Shown here piece by piece: positions 27,883-37,571 of a stretch of DNA of 64,000 nucleotides. Under the pieces are notes generated by a model that saw nothing but the letters and a program-made list of their open reading frames with translations, did no database searches and was not told where the DNA came from. A program made the position numbers and the translations under genes. The stretch is from Pseudomonas gozinkensis (GTDB lineage: Bacteria; Pseudomonadota; Gammaproteobacteria; Pseudomonadales; Pseudomonadaceae): assembly GCF_014863585.1 (NCBI RefSeq), contig NZ_CP062253.1:4649001-4713000 (forward strand). Reading direction: 5' to 3'. Numbering within the stretch: position 1 is the first letter of the stretch; each line of letters starts with the position of its first letter.

Positions 27883-29284
27883 ATTGCTAGCAACGAATCC
27901 AACTGAAGCATCGGTGCCCGCATCGAATCTGGCTATTCGTGTTGAAAATCTGAGCAAATGTTTTCACATCTACGAACGCCCTCGTCAGCGCCTTCAGCAA
28001 TTGCTTCTGGCCCCGATCAGAAACCGGCTTCAGGACGCCCACGTCAAGTACTATCGCGAGTTCTGGGCACTCAAGAACATTAATTTCGAAGTTTCTCGCG
28101 GCGAAACCGTGGGAATTATCGGAAAAAACGGCTCCGGGAAATCCACGTTGCTGCAGATCATCTGTGGCACGCTCACCGCTTCCGAAGGCACGGTTGAAGT
28201 AAATGGACGAATTGCCGCCCTGCTGGAGCTGGGATCTGGATTCAATCCAGAGTTTACCGGTCGAGAAAACGTTTATCTAAATGGCTCGATTCTTGGACTA
28301 AGCCGCCAGGAAGTCGATCAGCGCTTCGCCGAAATCGAAGCGTTTGCAGACATTGGCGAGTTCATCGATCAACAGGTCAAATCCTATTCCAGCGGTATGG
28401 CGGTGCGACTTGCTTTCGCGGTGGCCATTAACGCCGACCCGGAAATCCTTATCGTCGACGAGGCACTTTCGGTTGGTGACGAATTGTTTCAACGCAAGTG
28501 CTTTTCCAGAATTGAGGCCATTCGACAACAAGGCGCGACGATTTTGTTCGTGTCCCACGCGGGCAGCGCCATCGTCGAACTTTGCGACCGGGCAATCCTG
28601 CTCGACAGCGGCGACAAACTGACCGAAGGCGCACCGAAACAGGTCGTGGGCAATTATCAGAAGATGCTGTATGCCGCCGCAGACCGCCGGGCAATCATTC
28701 GCCAGCAAATCATTTCGGGGCAGGCCCCAACAGGTATCGACCCTCAGACAGAGGCGCTGGCACCGCCAGAGTCCGAACTAGAGATTGAGGAGAGCTTTGA
28801 CCCCGATCTCAAGCCCAACAGCACAATCGAATATGAAGACAAGGGTGCGCGCATTCGAGACGCTGGCATTTTTACCGAGTCCGGCATCAAGGTGAACAAC
28901 CTGGTTCGCGGACGCAGCTATCTCTACCGCTACACCGTGGACTTTTCTACCATTTCAGAACGTGTCCGGTTCGGCATGCTGATCAAGACCGTGAGCGGTG
29001 CGGAACTCGGCGGTGCGGTTTCCGCGCCTTCGGTAGCAGACTCAGTCGAATGGGTCGAGGCCGGCAGCAGCGTACAGGTCCAGTTTCAGTTTTCCTGCAA
29101 CCTGACACCCGGAATGTATTTTCTCAACGCTGGCGTCACCGGCATCTCCGATCAGGTTGAAACATTTCTACATCGTGCCTTGGACGTAGCGGCGTTCCGT
29201 GTCATCACGGAGTCCGGCTGTCTGGCCACCAGCATCGTAGACTTCCATTGCGTGCCGACGCTGACTATTTCCCAAGGCATCTAA
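27872..29284 (+). CDS. wzt: O-antigen ABC transporter ATPase (Wzt) with C-terminal carbohydrate-binding domain
   Basis: 470 residues. The ATPase domain (about 20-260) has Walker A IIGKNGSGKST, the signature SSGMAVRLAFA and Walker B ILIVDEALSVGD. Residues about 310-465 form a Wzt-C-type beta-sandwich (ARIRDAGIFTESGIKVNNL, ELGGAVSAPSVADSVEWVE), which in E. coli O9a binds the chain-terminal cap. Presence of this domain implies that the exporter checks a specific non-reducing-end structure. It lies immediately upstream of the sulfotransferase/coiled-coil protein, the position held by the capping enzyme WbdD in O9a. Confidence 0.94.
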   Translation: MSSELLATNPTEASVPASNLAIRVENLSKCFHIYERPRQRLQQLLLAPIRNRLQDAHVKYYREFWALKNINFEVSRGETVGIIGKNGSGKSTLLQIICGTLTASEGTVEVNGRIAALLELGSGFNPEFTGRENVYLNGSILGLSRQEVDQRFAEIEAFADIGEFIDQQVKSYSSGMAVRLAFAVAINADPEILIVDEALSVGDELFQRKCFSRIEAIRQQGATILFVSHAGSAIVELCDRAILLDSGDKLTEGAPKQVVGNYQKMLYAAADRRAIIRQQIISGQAPTGIDPQTEALAPPESELEIEESFDPDLKPNSTIEYEDKGARIRDAGIFTESGIKVNNLVRGRSYLYRYTVDFSTISERVRFGMLIKTVSGAELGGAVSAPSVADSVEWVEAGSSVQVQFQFSCNLTPGMYFLNAGVTGISDQVETFLHRALDVAAFRVITESGCLATSIVDFHCVPTLTISQGI

Positions 29285-29288
29285 ATCA

Positions 29289-32200
29289 ATGAATACCAAG
29301 AAAATCATCATTGTCCTGGGCATGCATCGCAGCGGCACCAGCGCGCTCACCCGAGGCCTGAGCACCATGGGTGTCGCCTTGAGCGACGATCTTCACCCTG
29401 CCGGCCCTGATAATCCCACCGGTTTTTGGGAAGACAGCGATGTCATTGCCATCAATAACCAGATTCTCGGTTTGCTGGGCTCGGCACATGATCGCATGGG
29501 CGTGATCGACGCCAATGTTTTCGAATTGCCCGGGATTCAGGAAATTTATGACGCCGCCAAAGCGCTGGTGACGCAAAAAACAACATCGACATCAATGTGG
29601 GGAATCAAGGATCCGCGCATTACCCGATTGCTTCCGTTCTGGCAAAAGCTGCTGAACGAACTCGGCTTCGAAATCGGTTATGTCATTGCCTTGCGCAACC
29701 CGTTGAATGTTGCAGCATCACTGACCGCGCGCAACCAACTCCCGCCGGTCAAATCCTACATCCTTTGGCTGGAGCACATGCTGCAAGCCGTGGCATGCAC
29801 CCATTCTGAAAGTCGATTGATTGTAAGTTACGACTACCTGCTGAGTGATCCAGGCAAGCAGCTCCTGCGGATGTCCAGCACTCTGGGCCTGCAGGCGCCC
29901 ACCCCGGAAGAGCTGGCGAGCTACTCAAAAGAGTTTCTGGACACCAACCTGCGTCATGGCCAACACGACGATGATGAACTGCTGAAGAGCCATATCGAGC
30001 CCGCCATTCTCGCGCAAACTTATGAGTTGCTGCGTGAATGTGCACTTGACGAGCTGTCCATCAACAGCGATGAATTCGAACAACAGTTTCAACCTCTGAT
30101 GTCGGCACTACGACGGATGCAGCCGATGTTGCAACTTGCATCCCAAGCCGAAGCTGCAACTGTCGCCGCCAACGAAGAAATTGTGGCCAGGGATCGCCAG
30201 ATTGAAGCCCTGAACACGCACATCCAGCACCTGAATCATAACAACGAGATCTATCTGGCGACCGATGCCGGGAAGTCCTCCAGCTTCACCGCTCTGAAAC
30301 ATGAACAATCCTTACTCGTAAGTGCTCTGTCGGAGCAGACTGCCCGCAATAATGAGCTGACGTCAGAACTCGGGCAGTGTCAGTCGGCACTCGAGCAGGC
30401 TACAGTCCACAAGGAATCGCTCAAGCAACATGTCGCCGATCTGACATTGTCGCTGAATACCGTTCACGGCAACTTGCTGACGACCACCGAACAGGTCGAT
30501 ACGCTGAGCAATGCCTGGGCGACGTTCTTCGTATCCAGAACCTGGAAGCTGTTTCGCGTTTTCAATAAAAAAGCCACCAGACCGGTCATCCCGCTGCCCG
30601 AAGGCAATCAGTTCGACGACAAATTTTATTTGAGGACGTACCCAGACGTGGCCGCCTCGACTCTGAGTGCGCGGGAACACTTTCTGGGCGCAGGCCTTCG
30701 TGAAGGTCGCCAGGCTTCAGCCAGCCCGGCCCCCTCTGCCCGCCTTAACGCGGCAATATTGCAATCATCAGCGCTCGTGGAAGTAAGCGGTGAGGAAGAG
30801 CGAAAGGTAGAAAAAGAAGAAGACGTCGCATTTGACCGCGACTTTTATCTTGCCATGTACCCTGACATTGCCGACTGTGGAATCAAACCGGAACAGCATT
30901 TCCTGTTGCACGGTCGACATGAAGGCCGGATCGGAACCGTGCCGCAGGTCAAACTGAGCCGCCCGCTCACTAATGACGAAAACGGCAAGCCGACTGTATT
31001 GCTCGTCAGTCATGAAGCATCGCGTACCGGTGCGCCGATTCTCAGCCTCAACGTTGCACAGCACCTGACACAGCGCTTCAATGTCGTCGCACTGCTTCTG
31101 GGACCTGGCAGCCTGACTGAGGCCTTCCTCGAATCGGGAGCGATCGTTGCCGGCCCATTGGACCGAAGCAACGCGATGGGCGCGTCCTTGGCAGTCAGCA
31201 AGTTTTTGAACACCCATAAAATCGACTTTGCGATCGTCAACAGCCTGGAATCCAATGTAGTGCTCAAGCCGTTGGCCGAGCGCTTCATTCCCGCAGTCAG
31301 TCTTATCCACGAGTTTGCGATCTACACCCGCCCGCAATCCGCCATTCAAAATGCACTGCTGTGGGCAAGTCAGACGGTATTTTCCTCACGAGCAACGTTA
31401 GACAGTGCTGTGCAAGCACTGCCGCAACTCGGCGACCGCAGCATTCCAGTGTTGGCACAAGGCAAAAGTATCGTGCCAGGTGAAGCACAGGACGAGAAGT
31501 TCGTCGTCGCTGAAAAACGTCGACTCCAGCATGCCATGCGACCAAAGGATCAGGACGCCGATACTATCGTCATCCTTGGCGCCGGCCGCGTTCAATTGCG
31601 CAAGGGTGTCGATATCTTCATCGAATGCGCCACGCGGGTCATCAACTCCGCGATTGGTCACAAGTGCCGTTTTGTCTGGATCGGCGACAACTATGATCCC
31701 GAGATCGACATTGCGTATTCGGTTTACCTGCAGGATCAGATTCAGCGCAGCGGCATTGCTGAACAATTCAAGATCATCACCGAAACTGCACAGATCGAGG
31801 AGGTTTATGCCATGAGCGATATGTTGCTGCTCAGCTCCCGACTCGATCCGCTACCGAACGTCGCTATTGACGCCATGTTGGAGGCGCGGCCCGTACTATG
31901 TTTTGACCGGACCACAGGTATCGCCGAAATCCTCAAGCGCAACGATCTTGAATCGGCATGCGTGGCACCCTACCTCGACACTGGCGACATGGCTGACAAA
32001 ATCATTCGTCTGGCATCCTCCGATAGCGTCAGAGCCGACGTGGGCGAACGAGTGAAGGCTATCGCCACCCGCGAGTTCAACATGCCTGACTACGTTGCAA
32101 AACTGGTAGACATCGCCACTCAACTGGAAGCGTCGAGCCGTCAGGAACAGCAGGACAGTGCTACGATTTCCGAGGCAGGTGTACTGGACATCGATTATTA

Positions 32201-33173
32201 CACGCCCGCCAACGTGCACTTGAAAGATGCGGATGAGGCCGTGCGTCGTTATGTTCGCTCATGGAGTCGAGGCATACTTCGTCGCAAGCCATTTCCAGGT
32301 TTTGATCCGAGCCTCTATCAGGAACTCAATGCAGACGCGGTCGGTCTGCAAGACCCTCTTGCCCATTTCCTTCACGCGGGTCGTCCGCAAGGGCCATGGA
32401 ACCAGACTCATTTCGACTGGAATAAACCTCACCCGGCGCTGGGTGACCGTGCAGTTCTTTTGTACCTCAGTGTCGAATCGCCTCAACACCTGCTCAATGC
32501 ACTGGACAAGATTACGGTCTCCGGTGTCCGCGTGACCGTGATCGTACTGACCAGCGATGAGGCAATGCGAGTTGCGCTGCACAATATGCTTGAGACCGAG
32601 CGTAGCCTGACACTCGATATCCGGGTGTACGAGCGAGGAAGTCTATGGGCAATGCTTGAGCATTTGACCGAAGCCCGCTATCAAGACTACGACCTGGTCG
32701 GCCACATCGACCTGCAAACAGACCCGGTGAACCCGGAGTTCACCAGTCGCTCGGCCTATCATCACTTCCTGATCGAGAACATGATCGACGGCAAACATCT
32801 GGCATTGAGAACCATTGCCAGTCAGTTGTCTGACCCCGACAGCGCCCATCCGATCGGACTTGTGTTCCCTGACGATCCAAACATCAGCCATCTGGCATCA
32901 GATGAAGCACTGCTCGCCAGCCTCTGCAAAGCCATCGACATTCAAAAGGCGGATTATGAGCACCAGCCGTATCCGGTAAACGGGGCGTTCCTTGGAACTC
33001 CTGAGACACTATCGCCGCTTGTCGGCTCCTTGTCGGCGCTGAAATCGGCAACGAAGCAGATGCACCTTTCACCGCAAGTGGAAAGTCGGATCATGGCTCG
33101 TCTACTGCCGCAAGCCTGCGCCAGCAAACGAATGCACATGAAAACCACAGTCGTTGCCGGTGTCACTTACTAA
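29289..33173 (+). CDS. Modular sulfotransferase-like / coiled-coil / GT4 glycosyltransferase with degenerate RgpF-like tail
   Basis: 1294 residues. Residues 1-255 are sulfotransferase-like: GMHRSGTSALTRG at 11 resembles the 5'-phosphosulfate loop, and SRLIVSYDYLLSDP at 175 the 3'-phosphate region. Residues about 265-405 form a predicted coiled coil ending in FFVSRTWKLFRVF. Two 'FYL..YPD' motifs follow at 444-475 and 517-548. A GT-B (GT4-like) domain spans about 565-945 (VSHEASRTGAPILSLN; GAGRVQLRKGVDIF; SSRLDPLPNVAIDAM). A third motif lies at 1003-1037. The C-terminal 240 residues align by position with the RgpF-like domain of the next protein but lack its NRGRDI and HTKKS motifs. It is 4 bp after wzt, suggesting chain synthesis plus capping. 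Both PAPS use and chain-length control are inferred. Confidence 0.8.
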   Translation: MNTKKIIIVLGMHRSGTSALTRGLSTMGVALSDDLHPAGPDNPTGFWEDSDVIAINNQILGLLGSAHDRMGVIDANVFELPGIQEIYDAAKALVTQKTTSTSMWGIKDPRITRLLPFWQKLLNELGFEIGYVIALRNPLNVAASLTARNQLPPVKSYILWLEHMLQAVACTHSESRLIVSYDYLLSDPGKQLLRMSSTLGLQAPTPEELASYSKEFLDTNLRHGQHDDDELLKSHIEPAILAQTYELLRECALDELSINSDEFEQQFQPLMSALRRMQPMLQLASQAEAATVAANEEIVARDRQIEALNTHIQHLNHNNEIYLATDAGKSSSFTALKHEQSLLVSALSEQTARNNELTSELGQCQSALEQATVHKESLKQHVADLTLSLNTVHGNLLTTTEQVDTLSNAWATFFVSRTWKLFRVFNKKATRPVIPLPEGNQFDDKFYLRTYPDVAASTLSAREHFLGAGLREGRQASASPAPSARLNAAILQSSALVEVSGEEERKVEKEEDVAFDRDFYLAMYPDIADCGIKPEQHFLLHGRHEGRIGTVPQVKLSRPLTNDENGKPTVLLVSHEASRTGAPILSLNVAQHLTQRFNVVALLLGPGSLTEAFLESGAIVAGPLDRSNAMGASLAVSKFLNTHKIDFAIVNSLESNVVLKPLAERFIPAVSLIHEFAIYTRPQSAIQNALLWASQTVFSSRATLDSAVQALPQLGDRSIPVLAQGKSIVPGEAQDEKFVVAEKRRLQHAMRPKDQDADTIVILGAGRVQLRKGVDIFIECATRVINSAIGHKCRFVWIGDNYDPEIDIAYSVYLQDQIQRSGIAEQFKIITETAQIEEVYAMSDMLLLSSRLDPLPNVAIDAMLEARPVLCFDRTTGIAEILKRNDLESACVAPYLDTGDMADKIIRLASSDSVRADVGERVKAIATREFNMPDYVAKLVDIATQLEASSRQEQQDSATISEAGVLDIDYYTPANVHLKDADEAVRRYVRSWSRGILRRKPFPGFDPSLYQELNADAVGLQDPLAHFLHAGRPQGPWNQTHFDWNKPHPALGDRAVLLYLSVESPQHLLNALDKITVSGVRVTVIVLTSDEAMRVALHNMLETERSLTLDIRVYERGSLWAMLEHLTEARYQDYDLVGHIDLQTDPVNPEFTSRSAYHHFLIENMIDGKHLALRTIASQLSDPDSAHPIGLVFPDDPNISHLASDEALLASLCKAIDIQKADYEHQPYPVNGAFLGTPETLSPLVGSLSALKSATKQMHLSPQVESRIMARLLPQACASKRMHMKTTVVAGVTY

Positions 33174-33188
33174 TCAAATGCTGATCGA

Positions 33189-35648
33189 ATGAACAAGTTG
33201 AAGACAAAAATCCGTAATAAAGGTCGCCAGATCAAGCAATTGGCGCTAGGTGTTGCTCAGGGCCTGTATGCTCGTGCCTACGTCAAAGCCAAGGGAGACT
33301 CTCTTAACTTCGACCCGGTTTTCTACCTGAACCAATACCCGGACATCAAGAATTCCGGTACTGACCCTTTCTCCCATTATGTGTTTCACGGACGCAAAGA
33401 GGGTCGCGTCGGTCATTCACCGGTGTTGGGGCAGAGCGGCGCCGAGTTCGCTCAGCTTGATCCTGCACGCGAGACCGTGATCGTTGTCAGTCACGAGGCT
33501 TCCAGAACCGGAGCACCGATTCTCAGCCTTAATCTGATCATGATGCTCAAGCGTCGTTACAATGTGATTGCAATCGTATTGGGCGGAGGTGAATTGACAG
33601 ACGAATTCAAACACTCCGGCACAGTATTTATTGACGCCACAGGAATGCGGTTCAACCCGGATCACGCCCGTGTCCTGATTGACAAGATCTGCAGCCAGAC
33701 TCAGATAAAGTTTGCCGTGGTCAACAGTATCGAATCCCGTGTCATGCTCCAGGGGCTGTCGGCCAACTTCGTTCCAGCCATAAGCCTGCTTCACGAATTT
33801 TCCGCGTATACCCGCCCGAAAACCGCTTTCCTTGAAAGCATGTTCTGGTCGACGCGCACGGTCTTCTCCTCCAGCGTCATTCATCGAAGCGCCATACAGG
33901 ACTTCCCGAATCTGGCCAACTTTGAAGCGGATATCCTTCCGCAGGGTCGCTGCGAAGTTACTTTTGCCAAGGTAGACGAACATGAAGTTGCTCGGGAAGA
34001 GACGCGCCTCAGAAACATCTTCAGCACGCTGAAGAAAGGCAATAAACGAATCGTGCTCGGCGCAGGACTGGTTCAACTGCGCAAAGGCGTTGATCTGTTC
34101 ATTGATTGTGCTGCCCGTGTTCTGGAAAACGGTGAAATGAACGACCTGCACTTCGTGTGGGTTGGCAAAGGATACGATCCGGAAAACGACGTCCAGTACT
34201 CCGCCTACCTTTTCGATCAGATTCGACGGGCCGGCCTTGAAGATCATGTGACCTTCATTTCTGAAACATCGGCGATCCAGGTCGTTTACGACGAGGCCTC
34301 AGCCGTGCTGATCACCTCGCGCCTCGATCCATTGCCCAATGTGGCAATTGACGCCATCAGCCGTGGACTGCCTGTCCTGTGCTTCGCCGAAACCACGGGC
34401 ATCGTCGACTTTCTTGACGAGTGCGGCTTGCGCGAAGCGTGTGTGGCGCGGTATCTGAACGTGTCGGACATGGCCCGCAAGCTGACAGCATTGATGACCG
34501 ATCCAGCCAGCATGTCGACCATCGGCGAAACCCTGAAGTCGGCATCCGCCCATCGTTTTGCGATGCAGACCTATATCGACGGTCTGGAGTCCATCGCGAT
34601 CGAAGCGATTGCCCAAGCGGCTCAGGAAAAGCTCGACTTCACCACGATCGAACAGGCAGCCGTCTACCGAAGCGATTTCATTCCGCGGTATCACAGAACC
34701 ATTTCCGATTTCGACACATTGCGCATGCATGGACGTTCCTGGGCCAACAACATCAAAGAGAGAAGGTTGTTTCCAGGTTTCCATCCAGCCATTTTTGCCG
34801 AGCAGTCCAGCGATTACCGGGCAGGCCAGAATCCACTTGCCTGCTATCTGCGGGCCGGAAAACCGGATGGCCCCTGGATTGATGAAGTACTTACCCCGTC
34901 CTCGCCCGTCACCGCTGATGTGCAGCAGGGCCGGGTTGCGCTGCATGTTCACGTCTTCTATGCCGACCTGTTCGACGAGGTCCTCGATTGCCTGTCCATC
35001 AACAAGGTGCGTCCCGACCTGTTCCTCAGCGCACCCAATGATCAGGTCAAGGCAGAACTCGAAACCCTGAAGTCCAGGTATACCGGCAATGTGGTCGCCA
35101 TTGAGGTTGTGCCAAACAGGGGTCGCGACATCGGCCCGTTTCTGACGTCTTTCAACCGACGCCATTTGCGGGACTACGACGTCATCGGCCACTTTCACAC
35201 CAAAAAAAGCAAGGATCAGAGCAATCCCGAAGTCGGCAGTGTCTGGTACGACTTCCTGCTTGAAAACCTGCTGGGACGTGCCCATCCAATGGCGGACGTC
35301 ATCATTTCCAGATTGCTAAGTGATCAACGCGTAGGCATGGTGTTCGCTGACGATCCGCATATTGTCTGCTGGGGCAAGAATCGTAGCTACGCCGAGGAGC
35401 TTCAGGTACGTCTTGGCCTTTCTGAATTACCGGAAAACATTGTATTTCCGGTGGGCAGCATGTTCTGGGCGCGAACCGAAAGCCTTCGCTCGCTGGACGC
35501 ATTGGAGTTGTCCTGGGACGACTACCCGGCCGAGCCACTTCCGTATGACGGAAGCATGCTGCACGCACTGGAGCGTTTGTTCCCCCTTATCGTACAAAGC
35601 AACGGCTATGACATCGCGTTGACCAACGTTAAAAGCATTACGAGATAA
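33189..35648 (+). CDS. Modular GT4 glycosyltransferase with RgpF-type (rhamnan synthesis F) C-terminal domain
   Basis: 819 residues, a shorter paralogue of the preceding protein. It has one N-terminal 'FYL..YPD' motif (about 41-73: DPVFYLNQYPDIKNSG), a GT4-like domain (about 95-470: VSHEASRTGAPILSLN, GAGLVQLRKGVDLF, TSRLDPLPNVAIDAI), a second motif at 529-563, and an RgpF-like domain (about 580-815) with HVHVFYADLFDEVL, VVPNRGRDIGPF and GHFHTKKSKD. RgpF-type domains assemble rhamnan side chains in streptococci. It should transfer two sugars, probably including rhamnose, at the cytoplasmic membrane face. No N-terminal sulfotransferase or coiled coil. Confidence 0.86.
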   Translation: MNKLKTKIRNKGRQIKQLALGVAQGLYARAYVKAKGDSLNFDPVFYLNQYPDIKNSGTDPFSHYVFHGRKEGRVGHSPVLGQSGAEFAQLDPARETVIVVSHEASRTGAPILSLNLIMMLKRRYNVIAIVLGGGELTDEFKHSGTVFIDATGMRFNPDHARVLIDKICSQTQIKFAVVNSIESRVMLQGLSANFVPAISLLHEFSAYTRPKTAFLESMFWSTRTVFSSSVIHRSAIQDFPNLANFEADILPQGRCEVTFAKVDEHEVAREETRLRNIFSTLKKGNKRIVLGAGLVQLRKGVDLFIDCAARVLENGEMNDLHFVWVGKGYDPENDVQYSAYLFDQIRRAGLEDHVTFISETSAIQVVYDEASAVLITSRLDPLPNVAIDAISRGLPVLCFAETTGIVDFLDECGLREACVARYLNVSDMARKLTALMTDPASMSTIGETLKSASAHRFAMQTYIDGLESIAIEAIAQAAQEKLDFTTIEQAAVYRSDFIPRYHRTISDFDTLRMHGRSWANNIKERRLFPGFHPAIFAEQSSDYRAGQNPLACYLRAGKPDGPWIDEVLTPSSPVTADVQQGRVALHVHVFYADLFDEVLDCLSINKVRPDLFLSAPNDQVKAELETLKSRYTGNVVAIEVVPNRGRDIGPFLTSFNRRHLRDYDVIGHFHTKKSKDQSNPEVGSVWYDFLLENLLGRAHPMADVIISRLLSDQRVGMVFADDPHIVCWGKNRSYAEELQVRLGLSELPENIVFPVGSMFWARTESLRSLDALELSWDDYPAEPLPYDGSMLHALERLFPLIVQSNGYDIALTNVKSITR

Positions 35649-35649
35649 C

Positions 35650-36582
35650 ATGAAAATACTCATTTTTGGTGGTGGTGGTTTTATTGGCTCGGCGATTGCC
35701 GACCGTCTGCTGGCCGACGGTCACTCACTGCGCATCTTCGAGCGACCGAGGGTTGAAGCCTACCGAAAATTCGAAACAACCGAGTCCGTCGAATGGGTCA
35801 CCGGCGACTTGATGAGCAAACATGACGTCACTGAAGCGATCGACGGAATGGACGCAGTGCTGCACCTGGTCTCCACCACCCTGCCGAAAACCTCTAACGA
35901 CGATCCGATCTACGACGTCCAGAGCAACCTGGTTGCGACGCTGCAAATGCTGGAAGCGATGGTGGCAAAGGGTGTCTCGCGCATTGTGTTCATCTCTTCA
36001 GGTGGCACGGTGTATGGCGCACCTAACTATTTGCCAGTGGACGAAAAGCACCCTACCGACCCTCAGGTGTCGTACGGCATCACCAAGCTGGCCATTGAGA
36101 AATACCTGCTGATGTATCAACACCTTCACGGCATAAAAGCCACTGTGCTGCGGGTTACAAACCCCTATGGAGAACGCCAGCGAGTGGAAACTGCACAGGG
36201 CGCCGTCGGCGTATTCCTGAGCCGTGCTCTGAAAAATGAATCGATTCAGGTATGGGGAGATGGCAGCGTCACCCGCGACTACATTTACGTGTCGGACGTA
36301 GCCGAAGCCTTCGCCCTGGCCCTCAAATACGAAGGTCCTCACAGCGTTTTCAATATCAGCTCGGGCAAGGGTGTTTCCATCAATGAGCTGATTGAGCGAA
36401 TCGAGACCGTGCTCGGCGGTGCAATAGACAAGCTTTATCTGGCAGGCCGATCGTATGACGTTCCGATAAACGTGCTGGATAACACGCTGGCGGCACAGGA
36501 ACTCAACTGGACGCCGAAGGTGGATCTGGAAGAAGGGTTGAACCTGACCAGTGCCTGGATGAAGAGAACACTCGGCAAATGA
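35650..36582 (+). CDS. NAD-dependent epimerase/dehydratase (GalE-like)
   Basis: 310 residues, extended SDR. The Rossmann motif is FGGGGFIGSAIADRL. The catalytic Ser/Tyr/Lys appear in IVFISSGGTVYG and VSYGITKLAIEKYLL, and RDYIYVSDVAEAFALAL marks the sugar-nucleotide epimerases. It probably epimerises or otherwise converts a UDP- or dTDP-sugar for the neighbouring transferases. The exact substrate cannot be read from sequence. It starts 1 bp after the upstream stop and overlaps the next gene by 4 bp, so the genes are translationally coupled. Confidence 0.88.
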   Translation: MKILIFGGGGFIGSAIADRLLADGHSLRIFERPRVEAYRKFETTESVEWVTGDLMSKHDVTEAIDGMDAVLHLVSTTLPKTSNDDPIYDVQSNLVATLQMLEAMVAKGVSRIVFISSGGTVYGAPNYLPVDEKHPTDPQVSYGITKLAIEKYLLMYQHLHGIKATVLRVTNPYGERQRVETAQGAVGVFLSRALKNESIQVWGDGSVTRDYIYVSDVAEAFALALKYEGPHSVFNISSGKGVSINELIERIETVLGGAIDKLYLAGRSYDVPINVLDNTLAAQELNWTPKVDLEEGLNLTSAWMKRTLGK

Positions 36583-37571
36583 CGGACTCTTGCAATATCA
36601 AAGCGTCAGTCGTCATTCCCACAAAAAATGGTGGCAGTCGCTTCCGCTCGGTCTTGAAAGCTGTTCTGGAACAGAAGACGAACTGGCCCTTTGAAGTCAT
36701 TGTGATTGACTCCGGTTCAAGCGATCAGACCTTGGCCATTGCCAGTGCGAATCCGGCAGTGCGTATCATCAATGTCGAACCGACAGATTTCCAGCATGGA
36801 CGCACCCGCAATACCGCGATCGGGCAGGCCAAGGGCGAATTCATCGCTATGATCACCCAAGACGCTCAACCGGTTGCAGAAAATTGGCTGCACTCACTGG
36901 TCGAAAAAATCGAATCGGATGAGCAGATTGCCGGCGTGTTTGGCCGCCATATCGCCTACGATGACGCCTCATTATTCACCCGCGAAGAGCTGGTTCAGCA
37001 TTTTTCGGGCTTTCAATCACAACCGGTGGTGCAACTGACTGACCAGGAACGCTACCGCAACGACCCTGGTTACCAGCAGTTTTTGTATTTTTTCTCCGAC
37101 AATAACGCATTGCTTCGACGGTCGGTCTGGGAGCGGCACCCATACCCTGAGGTTGACTTTTCCGAAGATCAGGCATGGGCACGCATCATCATCGAAGCTG
37201 GGTATAAAAAAGCCTACAGCCACGATGCTGTCGTATATCACTCGCATAATTATGGGCTCTGGGAACGCTTCCAGCGCAGCTTCGATGAAAGCATGGCACT
37301 GGACGAACTCTTTCATTACGAGCAGCCCAAAGGCCTACTAGTACCATTGCGTAGCTGGATTGGGCTGACACTGCGGGATCTGAGATCGGTACGTCATAAT
37401 CTGTCAAAAGAAGGTCTAGGCTTGATTCTGCCGACAATCAGAGCGCCCATCGATAATCTGATGCGGGTCTGCGGAAGTTGGCTGGGCGTGCGGTCAGCAC
37501 TCATGTCTCCCACACTGATCGCGTTTTGCTCGCGAGACAAAAAACTTAAACGGATGAAACGTAAGTCGTGA
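36579..37571 (+). CDS. GT2 family glycosyltransferase
   Basis: 330 residues. GT-A domain at the N-terminus: SVVIPTKNGGSRFRSVLKAV, VIVIDSGSSDQTLAIA, FQHGRTRNTAIGQAKGEFIA and ITQDAQPV. The RNTAI..A motif resembles rhamnosyltransferases that use dTDP-L-rhamnose. The C-terminal half contains YHSHNYGLWERFQRSFDES, seen in the same group. Overlaps the epimerase gene before it (ATGA) and the next transferase (GTGA). Confidence 0.87.
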   Translation: MTDSCNIKASVVIPTKNGGSRFRSVLKAVLEQKTNWPFEVIVIDSGSSDQTLAIASANPAVRIINVEPTDFQHGRTRNTAIGQAKGEFIAMITQDAQPVAENWLHSLVEKIESDEQIAGVFGRHIAYDDASLFTREELVQHFSGFQSQPVVQLTDQERYRNDPGYQQFLYFFSDNNALLRRSVWERHPYPEVDFSEDQAWARIIIEAGYKKAYSHDAVVYHSHNYGLWERFQRSFDESMALDELFHYEQPKGLLVPLRSWIGLTLRDLRSVRHNLSKEGLGLILPTIRAPIDNLMRVCGSWLGVRSALMSPTLIAFCSRDKKLKRMKRKS

